Below are positions 32,761-41,985 of a stretch of 64,000 bases of DNA, in pieces (the first letter of the stretch is position 1; each line of letters starts with the position of its first letter). The notes beneath the pieces were generated by a model. It ran no database searches. It was given only the letters and a program-made list of their open reading frames with translations, and was not told the origin of the DNA. Source of the stretch: Lysinibacillus capsici (lineage in GTDB: Bacteria > Bacillota > Bacilli > Bacillales_A > Planococcaceae); contig NZ_PXXX01000013.1 in assembly GCF_003367505.1 (NCBI RefSeq), forward strand, positions 124,001-188,000. Direction: 5' to 3'. The position numbers and the translations under genes are program-made.

Positions 32761-34281
32761 TTAGTCGTTATTGCTTGGGAATGCAAACGTGGATGCTGAG
32801 GAGGCATTGCCAGCCATCCAACGCTCTGAAATTGTCTTAGTTTTTGTAAAGAATCGTGCTTGATCTGGGCCAAACATATGCCCCTCACCAAAACGAGATC
32901 CTTTAAAGCCTGCAAAGTTATGGTAGCCAACAGGAATTGGAATTGGTACATTGACACCAACCATGCCAACATCAATTTCTGTTGTAAATTTTCGAGCTGC
33001 TAATCCATCATTCGTAAAGATTGTGACACCATTACCTAGCTCATGCTTATTGATAAGTGTAATAGCTTCCTCTAAGGAATCTACACGAACAACATTGCGA
33101 GCTGGACCAAATATTTCTTGCTCGTAAACTTCCATGCCTGGCTTTACATGATCTAATAATGTAGGCCCTACATAAAACCCTTTAGACTCTTTGACAATAT
33201 CAAGTTCTCGTCCGTCACAAATTACTGAAGCTCCTTCGGCTTCCCCTCGATTAATTGCAGTAAGAATTGCTTCTTTTGATTGCTGAGAAATAACAGGGCC
33301 AAAATCTGAATCAGGGTTTGTATATGGGCCTACTTTCAGATTAGAAATTTTTTCCTTAAGAATATCTACTAGGCGATCAGCAGTATCCTTTCCTACAGGC
33401 ATGATAGTAGATATTGCCATGCAACGTTGGGATGCTGCTCCATAAGCTGCACCAATAAAGGCATTAGCAACCTGTTCAAGATCCGCATCTGGCATCACGA
33501 CCATATTGTTTTTACCACCACCAAGAGCCGTGACACGTTTACCGTACTTTGATCCTGTTTCATAAATATATTTAGCTACTGGTGTTGATCCAACAAATGA
33601 AATCGCTTGCACAGCTGGGTTTTCTAAAAGTTCATTGACCGCATCTTTATCACCATTGATTACTGTCCAAATACCATCAGGCAATCCCGCCTTCTTCCAA
33701 AGCTCACTAACATATAATGAAGTCATTGGCACACGCTCAGATGCCTTTAAAATAACCGCATTTCCTACAGCAATGGCCATACTCGTTTGTGCTAGAGGCA
33801 CCATGATGGGGAAATTAAATGGAGAAATTGCTGCCACAACCCCTAATGGATATTTTGCAGAATAAGCATTTATTTGACCTCCAACATTTACGGAGTATTC
33901 TCCTTTCATTAAATGTGGCGCACCAATGGCTAAGTCAACAGATTCAAGTCCTCGTGTAATCTCACCTTTGGCATCTTCAATCGTTTTACCGCTTTCAGTA
34001 CAAATGATTTGTAATAGCTCTTCCATATTTTCAGTGATAAGGTTACGGAACTTTAATACAATTTCTGCACGCTTAGCCACTGATGTATCACGCCAAGCCG
34101 GAAATGCTGCTTGAGCTTGCTCGATTGCATCTTGTGTTTCCTCTACTGTTGCAAGGGGTACCTTAGCAATGACTTCACCTGTTGTTGGGTTAAATACCGA
34201 ACCGAATCGGCCACTTTTTCCTTCAACCAATTTGCCACCAATAAAATGTGTTAATGTTTTAACCTCTTGTGTCGTTGTCAT
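32761..34281 (-). CDS. mmsA: methylmalonate-semialdehyde dehydrogenase (CoA-acylating)
   Basis: The roughly 506-residue enzyme converts methylmalonate semialdehyde with CoA and NAD to propionyl-CoA, CO2 and NADH, the last step of valine catabolism (or malonate semialdehyde to acetyl-CoA in inositol breakdown). ALDH features: 'AISPFNFPIMVP', 'SFVGSTPVAKYIYE', catalytic Cys in 'ASQRCMAIS', and 'EQEIFGPARNVVRV'. The glutamate that serves as general base in other aldehyde dehydrogenases is replaced by asparagine in 'LGGGKNNMVV', as expected for the CoA-acylating type. GGAGG is 8 bases before the ATG at 34281; an ATG at 34287 is also in frame. Adjacent to 3-hydroxyisobutyrate dehydrogenase, so valine catabolism is favoured over inositol (IolA). 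Confidence 0.92.
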   Translation of the reverse strand: MTTTQEVKTLTHFIGGKLVEGKSGRFGSVFNPTTGEVIAKVPLATVEETQDAIEQAQAAFPAWRDTSVAKRAEIVLKFRNLITENMEELLQIICTESGKTIEDAKGEITRGLESVDLAIGAPHLMKGEYSVNVGGQINAYSAKYPLGVVAAISPFNFPIMVPLAQTSMAIAVGNAVILKASERVPMTSLYVSELWKKAGLPDGIWTVINGDKDAVNELLENPAVQAISFVGSTPVAKYIYETGSKYGKRVTALGGGKNNMVVMPDADLEQVANAFIGAAYGAASQRCMAISTIMPVGKDTADRLVDILKEKISNLKVGPYTNPDSDFGPVISQQSKEAILTAINRGEAEGASVICDGRELDIVKESKGFYVGPTLLDHVKPGMEVYEQEIFGPARNVVRVDSLEEAITLINKHELGNGVTIFTNDGLAARKFTTEIDVGMVGVNVPIPIPVGYHNFAGFKGSRFGEGHMFGPDQARFFTKTKTISERWMAGNASSASTFAFPSNND

Positions 34282-34296
34282 ATCCATTTCCTCCTC

Positions 34297-35190
34297 TTAA
34301 AATTGTTCTAGTTTACATTTTTCTTTTAAACTTAAATAAGCTGCAGACATATCTTTTTCTCCATAGCCCTGCTGAGCAATTTCACTATAAAGATCCACTA
34401 ACTTTTCGCCGATTCGTAGCGATACGCCTGCTTCATCCGCCATTTCCTTAGCTAACTTCAAATCTTTTAATAGTAGATTTGTCGAAAAGCCCGGCTCATA
34501 ATTATCATTTTTCATATATTCCAAATAATTACGTTCATAAATACGGCTTTGCCCATAACTATTATTTAATACTTCATAGAGCGTGTCTGCCTGAATACCC
34601 ATTTTTTCGCCAAGTACAATCGTTTCAGCAACTGCCTCTGTGTAAAAGCCAATCATTAAGTTATTGAGTAATTTAATTCGCGTTCCTATACTTGAAGATG
34701 TGCCTAAATGATAAATATTTTTACCGACTATTCTGAATATTTCACTAGCACTTATATAATCATCTGTGCCACCACCAACCATAATAGTTAATGTCGCATT
34801 GATAGCCCCTATGACACCCCCACTGACAGGCGCTCCCAAATAACGTAATCCCAAAGCTATAGCTTCTGTATGTAACGTATCATTCAATTCGGGATTAACA
34901 GTACTAAAATCAATCAGTAGGCACCCTTTCTTTGCATGTTGTAAAATTCCTTGCTCTGATCGATAAACCAATTCTACAACCTGAGGGGTAGGCAAGCTTG
35001 TCATAATAACATCACATTTTTTTGCAATATCCATAGCTGTCTCAAGGCCGAAACCACCTGCTGCTGCGAATTGTTCCATTGCTTCCGCATTCGTATCGAA
35101 ACCATATACCTGATAATCTGCTCTTAATAAGTTAATAGCCATCGGTAAACCCATATTCCCTAAGCCAATAAAACCCAATTTTTTCTTCAT
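34297..35190 (-). CDS. mmsB: 3-hydroxyisobutyrate dehydrogenase family enzyme
   Basis: The 297-residue beta-hydroxyacid dehydrogenase has the NAD motif 'FIGLGNMGLPMA', the substrate motif '(G)APVSGGVIGA', and the catalytic lysine in 'IKLLNNLM' (about residue 170). The usual 'DAPVSGG' reads 'GAPVSGG' here, a substitution at a position that is normally acidic. It would oxidise 3-hydroxyisobutyrate to methylmalonate semialdehyde, the substrate of the next enzyme encoded 9 bases downstream. A GGGGAGG site precedes the ATG. Related enzymes act on tartronate semialdehyde or succinate semialdehyde, so the assignment leans on context. Confidence 0.85.
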   Translation of the reverse strand: MKKKLGFIGLGNMGLPMAINLLRADYQVYGFDTNAEAMEQFAAAGGFGLETAMDIAKKCDVIMTSLPTPQVVELVYRSEQGILQHAKKGCLLIDFSTVNPELNDTLHTEAIALGLRYLGAPVSGGVIGAINATLTIMVGGGTDDYISASEIFRIVGKNIYHLGTSSSIGTRIKLLNNLMIGFYTEAVAETIVLGEKMGIQADTLYEVLNNSYGQSRIYERNYLEYMKNDNYEPGFSTNLLLKDLKLAKEMADEAGVSLRIGEKLVDLYSEIAQQGYGEKDMSAAYLSLKEKCKLEQF

Positions 35191-35288
35191 TGTGACCTCC
35201 CCATTCCTTGAAAATACAACAGAAAACTTGATGAGATACTAGCCAACTTTCATTTTTTAAAGTAACATTAGTAACGAGATAACATCAT

Positions 35289-35313
35289 TGACCGCAGTCA
35301 TTGACTTCGGTCA
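35289..35313. promoter_or_regulatory. 25-bp palindrome, probable TetR operator
   Basis: A near-perfect palindrome with TGACCG and CGGTCA at its ends and GTCA-T-TGAC in the centre (two mismatched pairs) lies in the 235-base gap between the divergent catabolic operon and the TetR gene. Length and symmetry suit a TetR dimer pair. It lies about 100 bases from each start. Confidence 0.65.
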
Positions 35314-35425
35314 TTTAAATCATAATCAATCGAAATCCATCTCGTCAATTAAAAAATTAATATTTTCAGAATATTTTTTACAAAAGATATTTTACAATAT
35401 TTAATATAGGAGGTATTAGCTACCA

Positions 35426-36037
35426 ATGGAAACACTCACAAGCAGACAGAAAAAGGCATTAGAAACACGTGAAAAATTATTGAAAACTTCTTTAGATTTA
35501 TTTAACAAGCATGGTTATGAACATGTTTCTGTTGAACAAATTACAAAGGCATGTAATGTTTCAAAGGGTACATTTTATACACATTTCCCATCTAAATATG
35601 ATGTTATTTTAGAAAAATTTAAGGAGCTTGATAATTTTTATCGTACAGTTGAAAAAAATATTGATCCCACATTACCAGCAAGTGAAAAAATACTCTTAGT
35701 GTATCAAGAGCAAATGAGATATTTAACCAATATTGTGGGAAAGGATTTATTACGTACAGTATATACGGCTGCTATGACAAACCAAGTAGAACAGGATCAT
35801 TATTTAATCAATCCACAACGTAAGATTTTTCAGATAATGAATACATATATCGAGGAAGGAATTCAACATGGGGAATTTAGACAAGATGTTTCTGCTGCTA
35901 CCATACAAACACTTATTCAGCGCTGTATGCGTGCGAATGTCTATGATTGGTTGATACATAGTGAAGACTTTGACCTAGCCTCTGAAATGGCGCAATTCAC
36001 AGCAATTGTCTTAAACGGTCTTAAAAACGGCAAATAA
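35426..36037 (+). CDS. TetR-family transcriptional regulator
   Basis: The 203-residue protein has an N-terminal TetR helix-turn-helix ('GYEHVSVEQITKACNVSKGTFYTHFPSKYDVI', about 28-60) and a helical ligand domain. It is divergent from the mmsB-mmsA-permease operon and the 25-bp palindrome lies between them, so it probably controls that operon and itself. An acyl-CoA or hydroxyacid effector is plausible. TAGGAGG precedes the ATG. Confidence 0.88.
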   Translation: METLTSRQKKALETREKLLKTSLDLFNKHGYEHVSVEQITKACNVSKGTFYTHFPSKYDVILEKFKELDNFYRTVEKNIDPTLPASEKILLVYQEQMRYLTNIVGKDLLRTVYTAAMTNQVEQDHYLINPQRKIFQIMNTYIEEGIQHGEFRQDVSAATIQTLIQRCMRANVYDWLIHSEDFDLASEMAQFTAIVLNGLKNGK

Positions 36038-36084
36038 AAAAGTAGCACTTCATCTATTTTGTGATGAAAGTGCTACTCGTTTTC
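36037..36084. terminator. bidirectional terminator between tetR and the EAL protein gene
   Basis: AGTAGCACTT(T)CATC pairs with its complement over about 14 bp with an 8-base loop. On the minus strand it ends in six T. The two genes converge on it. Confidence 0.88.
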
Positions 36085-38090
36085 TAGCTTACAAAATATT
36101 GTTGTACAATCGTTTCAACTGGTAATGGTTTATTATACAAATAGCCTTGCCCTTTTTGACAACGATGGCGTTTGAGAAAATCAACTTGTATTGGTTCTTC
36201 AATTCCCTCAGCAATGACCTCTAATCCTAAATTATGAGACATCGAAATAATGGCTTTTATGATGGCTTCATTTTTGTCATCCTTTGCTATATCTGCAATA
36301 AATGACTGATCAATTTTAATAATATCAATCGGATAACGCTTGAGATAACTTAATGAGGAATAGCCTGTCCCAAAGTCATCCACAGACACATAAACACCTA
36401 ATTGCTTCAGTTCTGTAAGAATCGAAAATGTTTCATGTACATTTGTCATGGAACTTTCGGTAATTTCTACTTCTAATAATTCAGGCGGTACACCATATTT
36501 CTTTAAAGCTGTTTTAATTTTTCGGGCAAAATTTTCTTTTCTAAACTGTTTTGGGGATATATTGACTGCAATCCGTACAGGACGATATCCTTTCGATTGC
36601 CATTCTTTTTGGTAACGACATACCTCATCAATAATCCAATCACCGATTTCAATAATCAACCCTGAGGCTTCCGCAATAGGAATAAATTGTGCTGGTGATA
36701 CAAAACCAAATTTACGGTTATTCCATCGTAATAATGCTTCAAAGCTATTGATGCTATTATTTGCTAAATCCATTTGCGGTTGTAGATGAAGACTTAGCTC
36801 ATTAAATTCAATTGCTCGACGTAAATGTGCCTCCATTAATGCTTCGTTTGGAAAAATGGCCGTCATATCTTCACGGTAGTAGCGATAATGTGAACGACCA
36901 TGTTCTTTAACAGAAAATAAAGCTTTATCTGCTTTCCGTACAAGTGTCTCGATATCTTTACCATCTGCTGGGCTAAGTGAAATCCCAATCGATACGCTAA
37001 TAAAATATTCCTGTCCATCTATCATAAATGGCTGTTTTAATACGTCCATAATCAAGTTTGCAGTTCGTTCAATTTTTTGGATGGTTGCATCTTTTAGCAC
37101 AAAAATAAACTCATCACTATTATATCGATATAGCGAACACTTTGAGTAGCAAAGCTCCCGTAACCTATGACTAAACATACGCATCAAATCATCTCCCTTG
37201 CTCTCGCCAAGGGATTCATTAAACTTTTTAAAACGGTCAATGTCAACTAAAATAAGAGCGGCTTGCTTATGCTCTTGCTTTTTATCATTTAAATGCTGTA
37301 GCCAATGCTCCTTAAAAGCTTTTCGATTCCAAATACCTGTTAATTCATCCATCAGTGCTAGGTAATAGAATGCTTCATGATCATTCATAAATGAATTAGC
37401 ATCTTTAACAAATAGGTGGACACCCACAACTTCACCATTATAATAGGTTGGATGCGTTCTTAAATAAAAGGGCTCTTTGCTTAGTAAATCACCTTTCAAT
37501 AAGCATTTAGGCATGCCAAACGCTGAACCTTCGATTGTTTTGGTAAATAATAGTTTAAACTCATTGAGATATTTACTTTCGAGTAATGAAAAAATATCTA
37601 GTCCAATTAGACTGTGCTGCTCTCTCGATAGTGTAGCAGTAGCAGCAATATTTTGATGAATTATTCGACCTTGTAAATCTGTCGTTAACACTGGACTTAT
37701 ATGTTGTTCAATGAACTGTAAATAGGGATTTTCTTCAAATGGTGTCGCTCGAAGAATAATGGCAACTATTGATTCAGAAAAGTGCTGAACATGAAGCATA
37801 AATGTTTTCTCTTGAAGACCGTTACCTAATTTTAGAGTATGCTGTTTATTGATTTCTTCAATTAGAAATCCCGACAATTGCAGCCAGCATTGCTTAGTAA
37901 AAAAGTTCTCAGCGTTTTTGGCTGTTATATCCTCCAACTCAATCATTGACGATAGCTTTTCATTAAATTCAACGACCTCAAACACTGTCTTATCAACTTG
38001 TCTCAAACAAATGATTGCATCAAATGGATTCAGTTGCATGAGCTGTTGATATTCTGCAAATGGCGCTACATTTTCTCTACATTTTTTCAT
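36084..38090 (-). CDS. PAS-GGDEF-EAL protein, probable c-di-GMP phosphodiesterase with degenerate GGDEF
   Basis: About 668 residues. A PAS-like region (about 20-260) precedes a GGDEF domain (about 245-410) in which the catalytic GGDEF motif reads 'NSDEF', so cyclase activity is unlikely; the domain may still bind GTP. The EAL domain (about 420-660) is complete: 'EALLRW', 'NISPKQF', 'EVEITES', 'DDFGTGYSS', 'KIDQSFI', 'AEGIEE' and the QGYLY segment, all needed for metal-dependent c-di-GMP hydrolysis. No membrane helix is present, so it is cytosolic. GAGGG is 5 bases before the ATG at 38090. It is 30 bases downstream of ppk in the same direction and ends at a strong terminator, so it belongs to the ppx-ppk operon. 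Confidence 0.9.
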   Translation of the reverse strand: MKKCRENVAPFAEYQQLMQLNPFDAIICLRQVDKTVFEVVEFNEKLSSMIELEDITAKNAENFFTKQCWLQLSGFLIEEINKQHTLKLGNGLQEKTFMLHVQHFSESIVAIILRATPFEENPYLQFIEQHISPVLTTDLQGRIIHQNIAATATLSREQHSLIGLDIFSLLESKYLNEFKLLFTKTIEGSAFGMPKCLLKGDLLSKEPFYLRTHPTYYNGEVVGVHLFVKDANSFMNDHEAFYYLALMDELTGIWNRKAFKEHWLQHLNDKKQEHKQAALILVDIDRFKKFNESLGESKGDDLMRMFSHRLRELCYSKCSLYRYNSDEFIFVLKDATIQKIERTANLIMDVLKQPFMIDGQEYFISVSIGISLSPADGKDIETLVRKADKALFSVKEHGRSHYRYYREDMTAIFPNEALMEAHLRRAIEFNELSLHLQPQMDLANNSINSFEALLRWNNRKFGFVSPAQFIPIAEASGLIIEIGDWIIDEVCRYQKEWQSKGYRPVRIAVNISPKQFRKENFARKIKTALKKYGVPPELLEVEITESSMTNVHETFSILTELKQLGVYVSVDDFGTGYSSLSYLKRYPIDIIKIDQSFIADIAKDDKNEAIIKAIISMSHNLGLEVIAEGIEEPIQVDFLKRHRCQKGQGYLYNKPLPVETIVQQYFVS

Positions 38091-38119
38091 TCTATCCCTC
38101 ACTAAGTAGCGTGTTTGCT

Positions 38120-40276
38120 CTATTCTTCGTCTAGCGTAGGCTTTAATGCATCCTTCAAGAAAATTTCCTGGCTATTTAATGGATCTTCGCTACGATCAAA
38201 CTCTTTATAATGATACTTACCATTAGAGTCTTGAATACGGGCTTTGGCAGTATCCATTAATTGTGCATTCATTATGTCAATAATACGAGTTTTTGCTTCA
38301 CTTGCATATACAGGGAATAAAATTTCCACACGTTTAATCATATTGCGTGTCATCATATCTGCAGAGGATAAATATACTTTATTTTCCCCATTATGATGGA
38401 ACCAATAAATACGAGAATGTTCAAGGAAACGACCAACAATACTTGTTACGGTAATGTTCTCACTAATACCTGGGATTCCTGGTCTAATACAGCATATACC
38501 ACGAATAATAAGCTCGACCTTTACACCCGCAATCGATGCCTCATAAAGCTTCATCATTAAATCTTTGTCTGTCAATGAATTCATTTTTGCACGAATAAAA
38601 CCATTTCCATATTTTTTATGACAGGCAATTTCCTCATCCATTAACCGAATAAACTCATCGCGTATATCAAATGGTGCAACGACTAAATGATTAAAGGTAG
38701 GTTTTTCTGTATAACCACTTAAGTAGTTAAAGAAATTTGTCGCATCAATGCCAAACTCTTTATCTGTCGTTATTATGCCCATATCCGTATAAATTTTTGC
38801 AGTAGCATCATTATAATTTCCTGTACCCAAATGGACAAAACGTTCAATTTTGCCGTTACGACGACTAACGACTAGCGTGATTTTTGAGTGCGTTTTTAAA
38901 TTATTCATCCCATAGATCACAAGACAACCTGCTTGTTCTAATTGTTTTGCCCAGTGCACATTGTTTTCTTCATCGAAGCGAGCCTTTAGCTCCACTAATA
39001 CCGTTACTTGTTTACCGTTTTCAGCGGCAAGTTTTAACGCTTGAATAATCGGTGAATTTCCGCTTACTCGATATAATGTCTGTTTTATAGCCAACACATT
39101 CGGGTTGATAGCGGCCTCAGAAATAAAATCAACAATAGGGGCAAAAGATTCATATGGATGATGGAAAAATATATCCTGTTGAAGTGCTTTTTCAAAAATA
39201 TTTTCGTCAGACTGTAAATCTAAAGGTGGCTGTGGGATAAAGCTTTCATATTCTAAATGCTCACGACCTACTGAAATACCTTTCACAAAAGAGAACATAA
39301 ACGTTAAATCCAAAGGACCATCAATATGGAAAACATCCGATTCTTCTATTTCGAATTCATCTAGTAAGTATTGCAGCACTTCCTCGTTCATTTCTCCAAC
39401 TCGAACTTCTAAACGGCTTCCTACTCCCCATTTTCGCTTTTTCAGCTCTTTTTCGATCTCCACGAGAAGATCTCGAGCCCCTTCTTCATGGATAGTTAAA
39501 TCTGCATTTCTTGTTAAGCGGAAGGCTTGTGCTGATTTTACGCTATAGCCATAAAACAGCTTTTCAATATGCGCTACTATCACATCCTCCAATAAAACTA
39601 CAACTGTCTTACCTTCTTCGGACGGTACTTTTATATAGCGATCTAACACTGATGGAACCTGGACAATCGCCACTTTTTCACGACTTTCAAGATCTGACTC
39701 ATCCTGCTCTAACAGCACTAATAAATTCAAAGTTTTACCAAGCAAGGTTGGGAAAGGACGATATGCATCCACTGCAACAGGGGTTAAAACAGGGAAGATA
39801 GTTTCTGCAAACATTTCATTGATAAATGATTTTTGCTTGCTATTTAAATCTTTCATGTCCGCAATATGTACATTATGTTGAGGTAGTAAATCATAGATTA
39901 AATGTCTATACACCTCAGTTTGTCGACGCACTAATGCTTGTGTGCGTTCTGCTATTTTGGCCAACTGTTCCTTCGGCGTTAAGCCAGATTTGTTTTCGGG
40001 CTTATGAAAACCAGCACGTACCTGGTCCTGTAAGCCTGCAACACGAACCATAAAAAATTCATCTAGATTGGAACTAAATATAGCTAAAAATTTTAAACGC
40101 TCGAGCAGAGGATTATTAATATCCTCTGCTTCCTCTAGCACGCGTTCATTAAAGGCAAGCCAGCTTAATTCACGATTATTATAATATTGAGGCTTTGCAA
40201 TTTCCTCTAACAATAGATTGTAGTTTTCGGAGAACTCTTCCCCATGTAGCTCGTTTTTCGTTACTTCAGTTGTCAT
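38120..40276 (-). CDS. ppk: polyphosphate kinase Ppk1
   Basis: The 718-residue enzyme reversibly makes polyphosphate from ATP. The N-terminal 'YYNNRELSWLAFNERVLEEA', the phosphohistidine region 'LKTHSKITLVV' (His about 430) and 'FVHLGTGNYNDATAKIYTDMG' are family hallmarks, followed by the phospholipase D-like 'IRGICCIRPGIPG' and 'HSRIYWFHHNGE'. The frame begins at a GTG at 40288, but AGGGTGG lies 8 bases before the ATG at 40276, which also gives a four-base ATGA overlap with ppx. Pairing with a polyphosphatase lets the cell tune polyphosphate levels. Confidence 0.95.
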   Translation of the reverse strand: MTTEVTKNELHGEEFSENYNLLLEEIAKPQYYNNRELSWLAFNERVLEEAEDINNPLLERLKFLAIFSSNLDEFFMVRVAGLQDQVRAGFHKPENKSGLTPKEQLAKIAERTQALVRRQTEVYRHLIYDLLPQHNVHIADMKDLNSKQKSFINEMFAETIFPVLTPVAVDAYRPFPTLLGKTLNLLVLLEQDESDLESREKVAIVQVPSVLDRYIKVPSEEGKTVVVLLEDVIVAHIEKLFYGYSVKSAQAFRLTRNADLTIHEEGARDLLVEIEKELKKRKWGVGSRLEVRVGEMNEEVLQYLLDEFEIEESDVFHIDGPLDLTFMFSFVKGISVGREHLEYESFIPQPPLDLQSDENIFEKALQQDIFFHHPYESFAPIVDFISEAAINPNVLAIKQTLYRVSGNSPIIQALKLAAENGKQVTVLVELKARFDEENNVHWAKQLEQAGCLVIYGMNNLKTHSKITLVVSRRNGKIERFVHLGTGNYNDATAKIYTDMGIITTDKEFGIDATNFFNYLSGYTEKPTFNHLVVAPFDIRDEFIRLMDEEIACHKKYGNGFIRAKMNSLTDKDLMMKLYEASIAGVKVELIIRGICCIRPGIPGISENITVTSIVGRFLEHSRIYWFHHNGENKVYLSSADMMTRNMIKRVEILFPVYASEAKTRIIDIMNAQLMDTAKARIQDSNGKYHYKEFDRSEDPLNSQEIFLKDALKPTLDEE

Positions 40277-41820
40277 CCATTGTTCCACCCTTCTTCAATA
40301 AAATTGATCTTCATTGGGATTTTTAATGCACGTTCTAAATGCTTTCTATGTCGATTGGCTTGATACTTTTCAGCCGCAGCATTCTTTTTTACATAAATAT
40401 TAAGCTGAACATGATCTTCTTCGGTGTGCATTTCAATAGCATGTACTATATTGCGTTTTGAAACATTTAATGCATAGACAAATTTTAATAACGCTCCGAA
40501 ATCTCTTATTTTACGATGTTCCTCCCGACTCATCCATGTAGCAAATGGAGCAGCAAATCGTTCGAAATAATCTTTATTTTTATAGGAGGCAAGAAGTGCT
40601 AGTTTTACTCGTTCTAAATGATTTAAACCATCAATGGATTGATTCGCAATTAAATAAAAAGTATGTTGGCTTGAAGAGCTTAATTCGATATACTCTCCTA
40701 TATTAAAAACCTTCGCCGCTTTTGCTAATAAATGCAAATCTTCTGGATGATATTGCAAGTAGCCTAAATGACAACATTCACGATACAATTGGTCTGCTAA
40801 ATGCATTAAATAATCTACTTCCACTTCACTCCGACCATACTGACGTGCTAATCTTCTAGCATTTCCTTCAAATACATTATATTTATCAAATGCCTTTGTA
40901 TCTGTTTGCAAAATCCGTTGAATAATGAGTCCCTCACGTAACCCTCGCTTTGTCAGTTGGAAGGTCTCACTACCAACTACCTCCATCAACACTCTAAATA
41001 CCTCTAATGCAGGAACAATGATATCTGCACGGTCAGATGAGAGACCATCCAATTGTTTCAATTCCTGAAAGCTTAATTGCCCTAAAAATAAGCTTAAATC
41101 ATCCAAATTTTCCTTTGTCATTTCATAACCATGTACGCTGGCAATAGGATAATCATGCTTTTGTTGATGTATTTGAGCAATATTACGCGCACTACCACCA
41201 ATTGCGATAATAGGTAGAGCAACATTTTTTATCCAAGGGAGTGTTTGGAACTGCTCTTTGACAAAGGCAAGAAGCTCTTTTTTCTCACTACTATTGATAA
41301 TGTCACCTTTTACAAAACGTTGCTTTAAAGAAACTGTCCCAAAAGGGAAACTATGTGATTGCTGAATTTCTTTATTTTCAAACAGCGTAATTTCGGTACT
41401 ACCACCACCGATATCGATTGTTACGGCCGATTTCGTACCCATGGAATAAGCAACAGCAACGTAGCCAAAATAGGCCTCTTCCTCTTCTGATAAAAGCTCT
41501 ATTTGGATACCAGTCCGTTCTTTCATTTCCTCTATAATTTTGTCTCGATTAGTGGCTTGTCGAATAGCCGCAGTCGCAGCAGCTTTTACATCTGTTACTT
41601 CAAAATCCTCAAGCATTGCTTTAAATGTTAATAAAGTTTCTGATAACACTTGAATACCTTCATCAGACATCTCTCCTGAGGGCTGTAAATATGTACGCAA
41701 ACGTGCTACCGTCTTAATATTTCCAAGCTCATGAAGTCCCTCTTCATTATCATATTGATATAATACTAATCGTATAGTATTGGAGCCGATATCAATAATA
41801 GCTGTTTTTAATTCATTCAA
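40273..41820 (-). CDS. ppx: exopolyphosphatase Ppx/GppA family
   Basis: About 515 residues. The N-terminal actin-like fold has 'AIIDIGSNTIRL', 'AAATAAIRQATN' and 'TIDIGGGSTEI' (phosphate and metal loops), and the C-terminal HD-like helical region covers about 310-500. It hydrolyses terminal phosphates of polyphosphate and possibly pppGpp. The open frame reaches an ATG at 41841, but AAGGA lies 9 bases before a TTG at 41820 that gives the normal family N-terminus; the start is uncertain. It is the first gene of ppx-ppk-EAL. Confidence 0.92.
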   Translation of the reverse strand: MNELKTAIIDIGSNTIRLVLYQYDNEEGLHELGNIKTVARLRTYLQPSGEMSDEGIQVLSETLLTFKAMLEDFEVTDVKAAATAAIRQATNRDKIIEEMKERTGIQIELLSEEEEAYFGYVAVAYSMGTKSAVTIDIGGGSTEITLFENKEIQQSHSFPFGTVSLKQRFVKGDIINSSEKKELLAFVKEQFQTLPWIKNVALPIIAIGGSARNIAQIHQQKHDYPIASVHGYEMTKENLDDLSLFLGQLSFQELKQLDGLSSDRADIIVPALEVFRVLMEVVGSETFQLTKRGLREGLIIQRILQTDTKAFDKYNVFEGNARRLARQYGRSEVEVDYLMHLADQLYRECCHLGYLQYHPEDLHLLAKAAKVFNIGEYIELSSSSQHTFYLIANQSIDGLNHLERVKLALLASYKNKDYFERFAAPFATWMSREEHRKIRDFGALLKFVYALNVSKRNIVHAIEMHTEEDHVQLNIYVKKNAAAEKYQANRHRKHLERALKIPMKINFIEEGWNNG

Positions 41821-41876
41821 ATAATCACATCCTTCAAGCATCTACCATTTATTTTGTTCATAATATTTGGACATAT

Positions 41877-41916
41877 ACAAAAAAATCGGACCCTCTTAAT
41901 TAAGGCATCCGACTTT
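41877..41916 (-). terminator. terminator of cheV
   Basis: On the minus strand AGTCGGA and TCCGATT close a long stem with inner CCTTAATTAAG pairing, followed by seven T. Confidence 0.8.
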
Positions 41917-41985
41917 ACTTTCATTTATTTATACTTGCAGGATACCCATTATTAAAATTGAGAAGTATCATGTAAGCCATGGTGA

